This document shows positions 1-10,865 of a stretch of 64,000 nucleotides of DNA, piece after piece (the stretch's first letter is position 1; each line of letters begins with the position of its first letter). The notes beneath the pieces are model-generated. The model had not been told where the DNA came from and did no database searches. It worked only from the letters and a program-made list of their open reading frames with translations. Position numbers and translations under genes: made by a program. Origin of the DNA: CAJBLF01 sp964504915 (GTDB lineage Bacteria; Patescibacteriota; Gracilibacteria; Absconditabacterales; Absconditicoccaceae); the NCBI GenBank assembly GCA_964504915.1, contig CAZDFH010000004.1:62001-126000 (forward strand), written 5' to 3'.

Positions 1-96
1 AAGAAAAGTCAGACTGATAATCAGTATCGTGGAGATATGTATTATGATACTACACCAGAAGTTCAACAACCTGCGACGGCAGGATATCAACTTTAG
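1..96 (+). CDS. C-terminal end of an unidentified protein (partial)
   Basis: The frame is open from the window edge to TAG at 94-96 and gives 31 residues ending PATAGYQL. The visible tail is polar, rich in Gln, Tyr and Asp, with no recognisable domain. The start lies outside the window, so length and family are unknown. It could be the tail of a secreted or low-complexity protein, but nothing here decides that. Confidence 0.5.
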   Translation, partial: KKSQTDNQYRGDMYYDTTPEVQQPATAGYQL

Positions 97-160
97 TTGC
101 AAAGTCAGTATAAATAACTACATATAGTAGTGCTATTTTATTTCTCATTACGTTTCACTC

Positions 161-838
161 ATGAAAAAAAGACATCTCTCTGAAAGCTTTATGAGGATAT
201 GGCATAGATTTGAAAGATTTACTAAACACCAGAAAGTCTTTGTGCTCTATCTTTTCGCACTTATCTTTTTCGTGATTGTATTACCATTGATCAAAATAGC
301 ACCAGTTAATTCTGCATCCCATTCTATACGATTGTTTAATCTTCACCTATTCAAAACTCTTATTATTGTGTTAGTTTCTTTATGAGTTTTGGTTGCATGG
401 AATATGAGTTTTAAATTTAAAAATTTCGTGATAGGATATTTTGGATTCAAAGAAAATGATTCATTGGTTAACTTTGGATTTCTCCGAGTGATAGCTACTG
501 CTATGTTTGGTATGTGAGATACTATCAGTGTAGTGGGCACCTCTACCCAAACCATTAAGGTTACCTGATCATATTATTTTATCCAAGTATTCCTTCTTCT
601 TTGACTTATACTTACCTTGCTCTCTATTATCAAACATGCAAAAGAAAATACTTCTAAGACAAGGATTGTAAATGTTGTAGATGAGGAAGCTATTAGAGAG
701 GTACATAATAAACAAGCGATTAAGTGATTGTTTGAAGATGGAGATAAGGAAGAAAAAGAACCTGAACATCATGAGCATCATCAAGAGCATGTAGCTCATC
801 ATCAGCAATCTCTCTATCATAATGATGAGGAAGAGTAA
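161..838 (+). CDS. Membrane protein with a His/Glu-rich cytoplasmic tail
   Basis: The protein has 225 residues when five in-frame TGA codons are read as Gly. Three or four hydrophobic segments are visible: about residues 25-46, 63-80, a weaker one near 105-120, and 138-155. They are followed by a charged tail of about 70 residues. The last 30 residues are dense in His and Glu (HHEHHQEH, then AHHQQ), which could bind divalent metals. I do not recognise the family. The ferredoxin gene follows on the same strand with a 45-nt gap, so the two may be cotranscribed. The start is the first ATG, with MKKRH at the N-terminus. Confidence 0.75.
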
Positions 839-883
839 TACCTTAGATGTAAAAAGTATTTTATATTATTATCTTATGTGGTG

Positions 884-1093
884 ATGAAATTTGTCGACAA
901 AAGTTTGTGTATCGGATGTGGTGCTTGTGTATCTGTCGCTGAGAAGCTATTTAAGTTTGGTGAGGATGGGAAAGCTGAAGTTATCAAACAACCAGAAACC
1001 GAGGAAGAATTAGCAACATATGAGCTAGCTAAAGGAGGTTGCCCAGTTGAAGCTATCCAGACTCAAGAAGAAGAAATGAAAATGGCAGCATAG
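884..1093 (+). CDS. 4Fe-4S ferredoxin
   Basis: A small 69-residue electron carrier. The cluster ligands are visible as CIGCGAC near the N-terminus and a CP pair near residue 50, the pattern of a single [4Fe-4S] ferredoxin. The ATG at 884 gives MKFVDKSLCIGCG, which matches the usual distance of the first Cys from the start; a GTG at 878 would add two residues. The gene contains no UGA-Gly codons. An intrinsic terminator follows within 40 nt. Its redox partner cannot be told from the neighbours. Confidence 0.85.
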   Translation: MKFVDKSLCIGCGACVSVAEKLFKFGEDGKAEVIKQPETEEELATYELAKGGCPVEAIQTQEEEMKMAA

Positions 1094-1130
1094 TAAGATT
1101 GATGAGTTTCCAATCTCATTTAAAAAAAAT

Positions 1131-1166
1131 AAACAATCCGTGAATGTGATACAGGATTGTTTTTTT
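1131..1166 (+). terminator. Intrinsic terminator after the ferredoxin gene
   Basis: AAACAATCC pairs with GGATTGTTT across a 14-nt loop and is followed by a run of T. It sits 38 nt after the ferredoxin stop. Confidence 0.8.
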
Positions 1167-1559
1167 AAACTTGTCTTTTTGAATTTTATAACATGGTCAC
1201 CTACCAGGAAGAGTCGCTTCTTTTTACTCTATATGGTTGCTGATTGTAATGGCCCTACGGGGTATTACTTTTTGGCATTGCCCCAAAAAGTAATCAAAAA
1301 AGTCTAGGCCTCGCAGTCCGCCATGTTGCTCGGCCGGTGGTTTGCTTAGTCGTCGTCTGTCTTCCAGCCCTGCCTCACGGCAGATAATGTTTTTCAGAAT
1401 AAAATAAAATCATTGTTGCCCTGTGGCAATCATTACTGCCTTCCCGGCAACGTCTTGGCTGCCTTGTCGTGGCTATACTAAATTATTTTTTTATTTATAG
1501 TTTTTGCCAAATGCATTTCGAGGTAGTTGGATATGTTTGGCCTTATTTTCATTCTCTGT
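1167..1559. other. Non-coding GC-rich block with a perfect inverted repeat
   Basis: About 390 nt without a credible gene on either strand under code 25. The central 250 nt are clearly richer in G+C than the surroundings. They contain a perfect 12-bp inverted repeat at 1264-1294 (ATTACTTTTTGG / CCAAAAAGTAAT, 7-nt loop), then a C-rich tract with the look of a decayed repeat or gene remnant. I see no transposase, tRNA or riboswitch signature. It separates the ferredoxin terminator from the 3' end of the minus-strand secreted-protein gene. Confidence 0.5.
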
Positions 1560-4451
1560 TTAGAAATTAATAATCCATGGGAGAGAATAATTATACAGGA
1601 TTGTTTTCTTGGTATCTCGTAAGATGGCTTGGATCTTGTCTCCATTGGTAAGGCTTGAAGTGAAGTCTGTATATTGGCAAGGACATTGATTACATGAGGT
1701 GGCTAAGATAGCTGGTTGTCCATCGGGTAGTATCGGTTGTTCATTTATGGTGGTGCATGCATCAATAGCAGGACAGCCGTTGTTACTTCACATACTACTT
1801 ATTGTAGCACATAGATCTTGTATGTCAGGCGTGCCATCACCGTCACTATCTTTGAGGGTTTCTGCTTTGGTAAATCAGGTTCATCCTTGATCTCCGATAG
1901 CATCCCCATTGAGATCTCATTGATCGGCATTCGCTGTAAATGGAGCGTTATCAAGAGAACAAATTCATTGGAAGTGTTCTTGGAGAATGTCTTGATTGAT
2001 GTTGCTATTGGTATTATTGTTTGGCGTGATGGAACAATCTTTGTTTTCATAGGATATAATCCCAATAAGATTTTTTATTCCGTCTCCATCGATATCGTCG
2101 TCGCATATATCGGGGACATTATCCCTGTCCCTGTCACATGTATAGAGCTTATTTAGAGTCCCATCAATTTTGGCCTGTAGGCACATATCCGTGCCATGAA
2201 TGCTTATCGTGGCCTGTGCTTTGAGATAACTACATTGGTTGAGAAATACGTCGATTTCCGGTTGATACCTTCCGTTTTGAAAGTAACTGTGCATGGTGGT
2301 CAGAGGTAATTTTGTGTCTCCCGCAAATTTCTGTGTACTTTTCTGATCTAATTTGATGGCGTATGCATTTGGTGCTTCCCAACTATCACCGACTCTATTA
2401 CTAAAGAATTGTATTTTTTCTCCGAGTGTAGCAATAAGTTTGTCTGGTGTGAGGACGATAGCAAACGAACGTAGTAAACTTTTGTCCTGTACATAGAGTG
2501 TAATAATATTGGTTATATGCTTCCCATCAATGAGTGCTATGGTCTGAACTACTGCTTTCTTGCCTGCTTGCGTATACGTGTGATTTGCTAATAGTGATTG
2601 GTTCTGTGTGGTTGTCCCATCGCCAAAATCTCGAGTAACATACGAAATATCTTCTGACTGAATATCAAATGTCTGTGTCTGAAAATGTACTTGCTCGTTG
2701 ATTGACGGATTGAGCATATTAGATTTGAGCATTGCTCATGGAGCATCTATACCGATGGCAAACATACTCACTCCCATAAGTGCTTGATTGCTATATCCCT
2801 TAGCAAGTACTGTATGTGTCCCTATGGTGCTTACTATTTTGCTTAATGATTGTGTCGCTTTTTTTGTACTCTTTTCTGTCCCATCCACAATTCGTTGAAT
2901 CTCATCTACTGTGCCCATAGTAGACGTGCTTAGCGTAAATTCAGCAGTGCCGTGATCTCCTATTGCGTTTGCTTTACTCTGCATTGCTGATTGGACATCT
3001 GTCATGCCTCATATTTTGAGAATGAGCTGAGCACTCACAGCATCATTCACTCCATGGGCGATTGCTTGGACACGATATATGCCCGGAAGCGTAAATGTAT
3101 GATGTACTTGTTGTCATTGGCCACTTGTCCCATCACCAAAATCTCGAGAGATTGTCCTGACGTTACCTTTGCTCACTGCATCGAAGGTGACTCCGATTGG
3201 TGCACTACCCGTAATCTTATCTGTCGTGATATAGAGTCCTAATGCTTCTGTCGTGCCATCTATAGTATTGGTAGTATTCGCAGGATCACAAGCGTCTCAC
3301 AGATGGTTATCATTACTATCTTGTTGGTTGGGATTGGCTACAAAGATGCAATTATCCATACTTGCTGTCCGTACTCTAATGTTTACTCTTCCCTGTTCGT
3401 CTACGATACCTACAGGATTATTTATCCCATCGCCATCGATATCTGTATCACAGACATCTCATATATTGTTGTTATTCGTATCTGTCTGACTTGGATTGTA
3501 TGCATTAGGACAATTGTCTTCTGGATTTTTTATCCCATCACAATCGTAGTCATTATTGAATGCACATTCGATCTTCCCATTTACTTTGCTGAGGATATCG
3601 ATAGCGGTTTTCCCATCTACGAGACTAGCAATATCTTGTCGTTCACTTGCATTTACGGTAATGATGCTTTGACTCTGTAGGAGATTTAATTCTGCAACGG
3701 GCCAAGATCATTGCTTGATCTTACCAACTGCTTCCATTCCACATATACTGAGATTGAACATACAATATTTTAAATATGTTTTTACTTCTTTTGCTTGAGT
3801 GAGATAACAATTAGTTTCTTTACATGATACACTTCCTGACTTGATAATTGCGAGATCGTCTGTATTGAGTGTCTTGGCTTCGTAGCTCCCTGCTTTGAGT
3901 TTACTGGCTCGCTGTTGTGCTTGCTTTCGGTCAATCTGGAGATTTGGATAAATATATTTCGCTAATAAGTTTATAATCACTTGGATAAACTCAGCCTTGG
4001 TCGTATTTTGTGCTCCACAAAATTTGCCCGCACAAATCGGACTGGTACTTGCTGGGTATCCAGCCATATAATTATTGTCTCCTACATATGCTACACAATA
4101 ATAATATTTTTGACCATTGAATACTCCGCCTAAGTATGAAATATCATCGAAATCTTTGCCTGGCAAATTAGTAAATGTACTTCGAAAGCTGGTCGTATAG
4201 GCGTTTATCATTGGCTGGTCGGGATTGATACAATCTTTACACTCACTAGCGTTTAATAATTTTGCTAAGTCGTAACGAGAAATTCACTTCTTGTCTTGCA
4301 TATCTTGAATAGATATATTCATATCTTGTAAGTTGCTGAGAAAGTCTGCTTGTACGTACGATATTATTTGTACGCAAAAGAGGAGTCCGAACGTACAAAG
4401 AATCCGGTTTTTTTTTCATATTTTGTTATATATGCGCAACAATTTTTTCAT
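1560..4451 (-). CDS. Large secreted protein with PKD domains and thrombospondin-3-like Ca-binding repeats
   Basis: This 963-residue protein is continuous from ATG at 4451 to TAA at 1560 with UGA as Gly. A lysine-rich start, a hydrophobic stretch (about residues 17-31) and ADFLSN form a signal peptide. The N-terminal third contains Cys pairs and an SRYDLAKLL segment like an S-layer-homology helix. Two PKD-like modules carry RDFGDGT (about residues 435 and 610). Blocks such as DIDGDGINN, DSNDNHLGD, DRDRDNVPD and DGDGTPDI resemble thrombospondin type 3 calcium loops. The C-terminus is Cys-rich. By family knowledge, such proteins sit on the surface or are exported. The exact role (adhesin or structural) is inferred. 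Confidence 0.85.
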
Positions 4452-4635
4452 ATTTTGAGGTGTATAAAAAATATTTGTGTATTGCTCCCTTGATATATAT
4501 ACTCATTCCTCTTGGTGAGTCAAATTTTTTTCTTGTAAATACAGGCAAAAAGAATATAAGGCGTGCAATACTCTATACAAAAAGAATATATTCCTTTCTC
4601 ATGATAGTGTATTTTTATTTTTTTGTATTTCTCTT

Positions 4636-6240
4636 ATGAAATTGATCGTTGTCACTGGTGGAGTTATGTCTGGGCTTGGCAAGTGAATTACTGCTGCGTC
4701 TATTGGTAGACTCATGAAGTCTTCGGGATATTCGGTTACTATGATGAAGATGGATCCCTATCTCCAGATAGATGCTGGTACGATGTCTCCTTTTGAGCAT
4801 GGAGAAACATTTGTGACGAAAGATGGATTTGAAACTGATCTTGATCTCTGACATTATGAGAGATTCATTGATGAAGAACTTACTAGAGAGAGTAGTATGA
4901 CTACCTGACAGATTTATCTTTCTGTCATCCAGAAAGAAAGAGAAGGAAAATTTCTTGGCAAGACAGTCCAGGTGATTCCTCATGTTACTAATGAAGTCAA
5001 AGATAGAATTCGTGCAGTATCTAATGATAGAGATGTCACTATTATAGAAGTATGATGAACCATAGGTGATATCGAAGGTCCTCATTTTATAGAAGCATTG
5101 AGACAGTTGAGATGGGAATGAGAAGGGCAAGACGTCATCTTTGTCCATGTGGTCCCTATTATTCATGTCTCTACTTCTGGAGAAATGAAAACCAAAGCGT
5201 TGCAGCATTCGGTCACTAAGTTGAGAGAAATGTGAATCCATGCAAATTTTTTGGTATGTAGAACTACGCAACCTCTTACTGATGATATCAAGAAAAAAAT
5301 TGCCCTTTTTTGCGACCTTAAAGAAGAACGTATCATAGAAGCAAGAGATCAGAAGAGTATCTATAGTGTCCCATGAGCTTTCTTTGATCAGGATTTCCAT
5401 AGTAAGATTACTCAGAAATTGTGGTGAAAACCAGCTGATTGTAATCTTGCAGAATGGACTGCCTGTGTAGACAATTTACTTCATCCAGAATATGAGGTCA
5501 CAATTGCTATTGCGGGGAAATATACTGCATTGGATGACTCATATATTAGTGTAGTCGAATCACTCAAACATGCATGAGCGGCATATACTACCAAGGTAAA
5601 TATTGTCTGGCTCAATACAGAGGAACTCGAGGGCAAAGATCGAGAAGCTTCATTAGAAAAATTTCTTGATGCGGAAAAGGTCGATGGGATTCTTGTCCCT
5701 GGATGATTCTGAAATAGAGGTATCGAAGGAATGATCAATGTCGCGGATTATGCTAGAAGAAAAAAAATTCCTTATTTATGACTTTGTCTCGGTTTACAGA
5801 TAGCGACGATTGCGTTTGCTAGGCATGTCTGTGGGCTCAAAGATGCTCATTCTACAGAATTTGATGAGAAAACTACTCATCCAGTTATTGAATTCTTGGA
5901 AGAGCAAAAAAATATTACTAAGAAATGAGGTACGATGAGATTGGGAAATTATGAGGCAGTATTGACTCCCGATACCCAAATATTTGATCTGTATGGCAAG
6001 CAACCTTCTGTCTTGGAAAGACATAGACATAGGTATGAAGTAAATCCTGCGTATCATGACATATTAACTAAAAACTGACTGGTATTCTCATGAAAATCTC
6101 CGGATGGTAGTTTGGTCGAATTCATCGAATTGGCTGATCATCCATGTTATCTTGGTACACAAGCGCATCCAGAATTTAAATCTAGATTACAAAAAGCTCA
6201 TCCATTGTTTTTGGCATTGGTGAAGGCAAGCTTAAAATAA
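4636..6240 (+). CDS. pyrG: CTP synthase
   Basis: Makes CTP from UTP, ATP and glutamine. The protein has 534 residues, close to the usual 535-550. The N-terminal synthetase domain begins KLIVVTGGVMSGLGKG, where the glycine before ITAAS is a UGA codon. The glutamine amidotransferase domain shows GLCLGLQ with the nucleophile Cys near residue 386 and AHPEF near the C-terminus. About 20 UGA codons align with family glycines, so this gene is the clearest proof of the code. It is divergent from the large secreted-protein gene and ends in a terminator shared with a convergent transporter gene. Confidence 0.97.
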
Positions 6241-6262
6241 GATAACGGATAACGGTAAAATC

Positions 6263-6304
6263 AGATAACTGTTAACTGTTATCTTTTAGCTGTTATCTTT
6301 TTTT
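6263..6304 (+). terminator. Terminator between pyrG and the convergent transporter gene
   Basis: AGATAAC at 6263-6269 pairs with GTTATCT at 6278-6284, and a second GTTATC copy ends in a run of T at 6298-6304. The segment holds several direct and inverted GATAAC copies, so it may stop transcription from both sides. It overlaps the last codon of the minus-strand gene. Confidence 0.6.
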
Positions 6305-6980
6305 ACTCCATTCTGAATGGATTGAAATTAGTGTCATAATCGTAGTAATCTTCGTGCTCGACCTTTTTCAGTTTATGAATGACTCGATAGGTGATTGGCG
6401 TGAAGAGCACCTCTACTCAGACTTTGAAAATATAGTTAGATATCATGATAGTTATAAGCAAGTCATTTCCTAGGATGCCATAGAATGCAATGAAGATAAA
6501 TATTGCTGTATCTAGAAACTCTCCTACGATGGTTGAGCCAATTGTCCTGACTCGCAATTTTTTCCCTTTCATTCGAATTTTCAACTTAGCTAGAATATAG
6601 GAGTTACTAAATTCTCCTGCAAAGTATGCTACTAAACTAGCGAGTACGATCCTTGGTGTGAGTCATAAAATGTGCTGATAGTCTTGCTGGAATGTTCGTC
6701 CCTGTGCAGCGGGAAGCCATCCGACAATCATAATCGTGACGACCATGAGTATCAATGCGCCAAATCCCATCCAGATTATTTTTCTGCTTTGTTTATACCC
6801 ATAGACTTCAGTCAATACGTCTCCAAAAATATAACTCAAAGGGAAGAGTAATGTCCCTCCATCGAATGTAAATCGTCAGAAATCGAGGATCTTGGTGGAG
6901 ACGATATTGGATATCATGAGTACGGCAACGAAGAATATAGCTACCAAAGTGATTAGCTTGTAGGTTTTTTGTCAGGACAT
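6303..6980 (-). CDS. YhhQ/VUT-family transporter, probable queuosine-precursor importer
   Basis: A 225-residue integral membrane protein with about six hydrophobic segments. It shows the family pattern: an N-terminal helix, then TFDGGTLLFPLSYIFGDVLTEVYG, FAGEFSNSYI and GEFLDTAIFI in order. Members of this family import 7-deazaguanine precursors for tRNA queuosine synthesis, so substrate is by homology only. UGA-Gly codons occur at MSGQK, in LDFGRF and elsewhere. The kinase-like gene lies 96 nt upstream on the same strand, so they may form one transcript. The start is the only ATG before the first helix. Confidence 0.85.
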
Positions 6981-7076
6981 TCTATTGTATGTTAAATAAA
7001 AAATAATCAGATGCTTGTCTGTGCACTTTACTCATTTGTCCTCTCTGGTCAAACTTTTCTCAGAAATGTATATTTT

Positions 7077-7796
7077 TTATTTCTGAAAATATTCTGGGTA
7101 TCTCTCTTTTAGGATGCTGGTGATAGTGCCATGTACTGTTTGGCGATTATTATTCCCATTAATGATATATACTTTATCCTTGATGAGATCTGGGATATTG
7201 TGTATCACTTCCTGAAATAGCGGATATCTTTGTTGGACGTTTTCTCGTTTGAATTTACCGTCTATAGTCTCTCTATCTTCTTTTCTAAATCTGTTTTCTA
7301 GTGTCTGCAATGTACAATCAAATACAAAAATGATCTCTGGAATAATTGTTTCTCTTATCTCTTGTATGCCCAGGTTGTCTGTAGAATATTGTAATAGGGA
7401 CTGAAAATCGACGTCATCATTTCTCAATCTTTCAGTAAAATAATGAGATACTATTGTCCTATCAAGTAATATCATTGGTTTCGTTACAGGGAGATATTGG
7501 AGCATTTTATACATGTCGTAGAGCTCTTCTTGCAATCTTTTTGCAGATTCTTCTCGAAGCTCTTTGTGACGAGGATGTCATTTGTCTTTGAGTTTCGGTT
7601 CATTTGTTTGCCATCGCTGACTTACAGGGTCCATAGAGTCTTCTCCTAATCATTTTCTGGTCCCATGTCCCTTGCGTTGTATCGGAGTGCATCCGTTCTC
7701 TATCAGCAAAGTAGACAGAAGCGCAATCTCTGTTCATTTGCCTGATCTGTGTGGGCCATCAAATCATATAATAGGTATGTGGGGCAGTTGATTCAT
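7077..7796 (-). CDS. dTMP-kinase-like P-loop nucleotide kinase
   Basis: A 239-residue cytoplasmic kinase. A Walker A loop GFDGPHRSGKGTE lies at about residues 11-23. A LLDRTIVSHYF segment resembles the DR(Y/F)..S motif of thymidylate kinases, followed by PEIIFVFDC and a lid-like region. It is somewhat longer than bacterial Tmk (about 210), with an insert near residues 60-85. Another deoxynucleoside kinase is possible. Starting at 7796 places the P-loop 10 residues from Met; an in-frame ATG at 7820 would add MLFILVTK. UGA encodes Gly just before and after the P-loop. Confidence 0.75.
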
Positions 7797-7955
7797 CTTG
7801 GTGACTAGGATAAATAGCATTTCTTCTTATTTATACTATATATATTTGCTTCTTTAAGTCAACCATCTATTTGTGGCGTATCTCCTATTAAATCTCTCCT
7901 TGTAAAATTTCTCTAAAACGATACATTTCTTTCGTGTTTATATTGTGTATATGTA

Positions 7956-8735
7956 ATGAACTATCCTAATATACAAGATTTTATTCAAACCGAGAAAGCT
8001 TCTATCGCTGACTTACAAGCTACGAATTGATTTTTGGAGCATCTTTTGGCGAAGCTTGATGCACATATCAAAGATGGGGGGAGGGCATTGATTCTTACCC
8101 TGACCAAAAAATCATCCGAGGAAGTGACCAATTTTCTCGTATCTAAATGATATAAGGCATTCTACCTGCATAGTGAGATAGCAACGATGGATCGCTGGGA
8201 AATTATCAAAAAATTGAAAACTGGTGAAATAGATATTATTGTGTGAGTAAATTTATTGAGAGAAGGAATAGATCTCCCAGAAGTTACTTTATTAGCTATT
8301 TTGGATGCAGATAAAGAAGGATTTCTTCGTTCCACTACTTCTTTGATCCAGATTATTTGACGTGCATCGAGAAATCCTAAGTGAGAAGTCATACTTTACG
8401 CTGATCATTTTACCGAGTCTATTGTGAAATCTTTGCGAGAAACTTATCGTCGCAGGCGTATCCAAGAAGAATATAATATAAAAAATCATATCACTCCTAT
8501 CTCTGCGACGTCCAATGTCAAAGATCTATCTTCCGTCAAAACAGATGAGAATTTGACGCAATGATTCTCTAGTCTGACGAGAGGCAAAGTGAAAAAGCTC
8601 AAGAGAATGACGAAGGTAGAGAAAGAAATTATTTTGAAAGATTTGAAAGGTCAGCTAGACGAAGCAATCAAGCTCTGGGAATTTGAAAAAGCTGCCGTGA
8701 TAAGAGATCAGATTAAAGAAATTTCAGGCGAGTAA
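7956..8735 (+). CDS. UvrB C-terminal half only: helicase domain plus UVR motif
   Basis: At 259 residues this matches only the second half of UvrB (normally about 660). Visible in order are LILTLTKKSSEEVTNFL, YLHSEI, DIIVGVNLLREGIDLPE, AILDADKEGFLRS, LIQIIGRASRN and YADHFT, then a C-terminal UVR coiled coil (LDEAIKLWEFEKAAVIRDQI). The Walker A half, damage-binding beta-hairpin and domain 2 are absent. The sequence upstream to the next gene does not encode them in any frame. It might act with a separately encoded N-terminal half or have another role. It stands alone between divergent neighbours. Confidence 0.9.
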
Positions 8736-9001
8736 ATGACATGGGATTGAATTCCCGCTTTCGGAAAGGTTGTACTTAAGCTGTTTATTTTTATTCATGT
8801 TGTTCAGTCGACTCAAACATGGTGTTGCGACGTAATACATATGCTCAGTAAAATTGCTATAACTATTTTTCTATTTACGCACCTGATTGTTTGTTGCCTA
8901 GATACAGATAGAATAATGATGAAAATATAATATTATTGAAATTACGAGGGTTTTCCTTATATTGCAAAGCCCTTTTGGGGATATTTATACTCCTATATAC
9001 G

Positions 9002-10741
9002 ATGCGTAAATTTTGGAGATGGGTCAAAGCATTCTTTAAAAATATCTACAAGCGATTGCTGAAGGGTCGTCTTTTTTCTTTTCATCAAAAAAGAATCATT
9101 GCTAGTATTATCCAAAAATACAAGAATGTGAACTATGAAGAACAGGTGTGAGCAGAGGATGCAATGGCGTATTATACGAGGGGATTGATGTCTTCGTTTA
9201 TGGAGTCTAAGACCTTCAATTTCATGCTTACGTCTTATTTCAAAACGTTTGTCTATCCAACGATTTTAAAAAATATTACTCAGGCTACCGTCATACAAAA
9301 AAATATTCTTGCATATATATTAGACGAAATCAGATATACGGAATTTGCTAAAGCATATGATCTTGTCCCTGATGAACCAGATTTGTATGCTACCTTTATC
9401 CGTAAGGTGCCCTTGGTCACCTATGACGAATTCCAGCCACGAATAGAGAAGGCTAAAATATGAAGAGATATCATTTGGCCTGGTAAGATTACACAATTTT
9501 CGGCATCAGCCGGTACTACGAGTAGAAAAAAGCATATTCCTGTCACAGATCATGCCTTAGACTCTATGAGCAAGGCTGGACTTGATATGTTGGCTACCTA
9601 CACCACGAAACATCCGAACGCACAAATATGTTCGGCTTATTACTGGCCTTTGGTAGGTACTATCCAAGAGCAATTTGCTGATGGGAGTATTGTGTCCGAT
9701 ATTTCTGCATTGCTAGTATTGGATAGGAGTAATTTGCTCCAAAAAAAATATAAATATGATCTTGAAGTCTTGCTTGAGCCCAATCGATACAAAAAAAGAG
9801 ATCTCTTTATCAAAAAGCTTCATCCCAGGGAAAAGACGGTGATGATGGGAGTGACGAGTTGGATAGATGAGATGCTTCATTACATCCAAACAAAAGATGC
9901 GAAAAAATTTCAAACGTTCATCAAAAATTTGGATCTTGTGATCTGGTGATGAGTGAGCGCTAAGCCATATATCAAATATTTCAATGATCTTGGCATCAAT
10001 CATATTGGGGCATACAATGCCTCAGAATGATATTTCTGATACCAAGATGTGGTGCATTATCCTAATAATGAAGCTCAAGCACCTTATCAATTACTTATCA
10101 ATCATTGAATATTCTATGAGTTCATTCCTTTTACCTCAGCAAATTTTGCACATGGGATGGTGAAGTCTGATGCTCAAATAAAACCCTTACGAGAAATCAC
10201 TTCTGAAGATATTGCTTCTGGAACAAAGTTTGCATTAGTTATTACAAGCAACGCTGGACTATTCCGTTATATCATTGGTGATGTTATTAGCTTCGTCGAT
10301 AAAGAATATAGATTTCACATCGTTGGGAGGACCAAAGAGTGTATCAATCTCAAATGAGAGGAATTGATGGAGGATCATGTCAATCTCGTGTTGCAAAAAA
10401 TTAATCAGAAATATCGTACGGATTTCAAAAATTATACTATCTGACCTGATTCAGAGCAGGAACCTACTCGTCACGAATGGATCGTAGAATGAACGTGTTC
10501 TGACTACATTCACGAAGCACATCTTGCAAAAGAGATGGATGCTTTGTTGCAACAAGTAAATGCTGATTATGAAGCAAAACGTGCAAATGATATTTTGTTA
10601 CAGAGTCCCATTATTCATTTTGTGCCAGAAGGGACATTCCATGATTGGATGAAAGTACATAATAAACTTGGTGGCCAAGCAAAGATACCTAAATTGTCTT
10701 CTGATAGGACAGTGCTTGATGAGCTCCTTATAAGTAAATAA
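9002..10741 (+). CDS. GH3-family acyl-adenylating enzyme, first copy
   Basis: A 579-residue member of the GH3 family (plant auxin-responsive GH3 homologues), which adenylates a carboxylic acid and usually transfers it to an amine. The ATP/AMP motifs are present in order: SASAGTTSRKK (about residue 165), AYNASEGYF (about 340) and FRYIIGDV with GRTKECINLKGEEL (about 420-450). The substrate cannot be read from sequence. The N-terminus is basic and aromatic (MRKFWRWVKAFFK). A TTG at 8936 could extend it by 22 hydrophobic residues; the ATG at 9002 is preferred. A terminator separates it from the second GH3 gene. Confidence 0.88.
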
Positions 10742-10821
10742 CTGATTACTCTCCATTGCTTGTTACATAATATATTCGTTTGTCGGAAATTCTTGCAATC
10801 ATTCTTCCAATGGATACAAAC

Positions 10822-10850
10822 GACACGCGAATACGAAGCGTGTCTTTTTT
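10822..10850 (+). terminator. Terminator between the two GH3 genes
   Basis: GACACGC pairs with GCGTGTC across a 9-nt loop, followed immediately by six T. It lies 16 nt before the second GH3 start codon, so the two copies may be transcribed separately or by partial read-through. Confidence 0.75.
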
Positions 10851-10865
10851 ATACCATTGTTTACT

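Noticed and set aside
4615..5400. Long open frame on the minus strand opposite pyrG
   Set aside because: It is the antisense shadow of pyrG, which is certain from its motifs. No start context or family resemblance supports it.
9002..10741. Apparent multiple frameshifts or a decayed pseudogene when read with the standard code
   Set aside because: All interruptions are TGA in one constant frame, and GH3 motifs line up in order. The same holds for the other seemingly broken genes.
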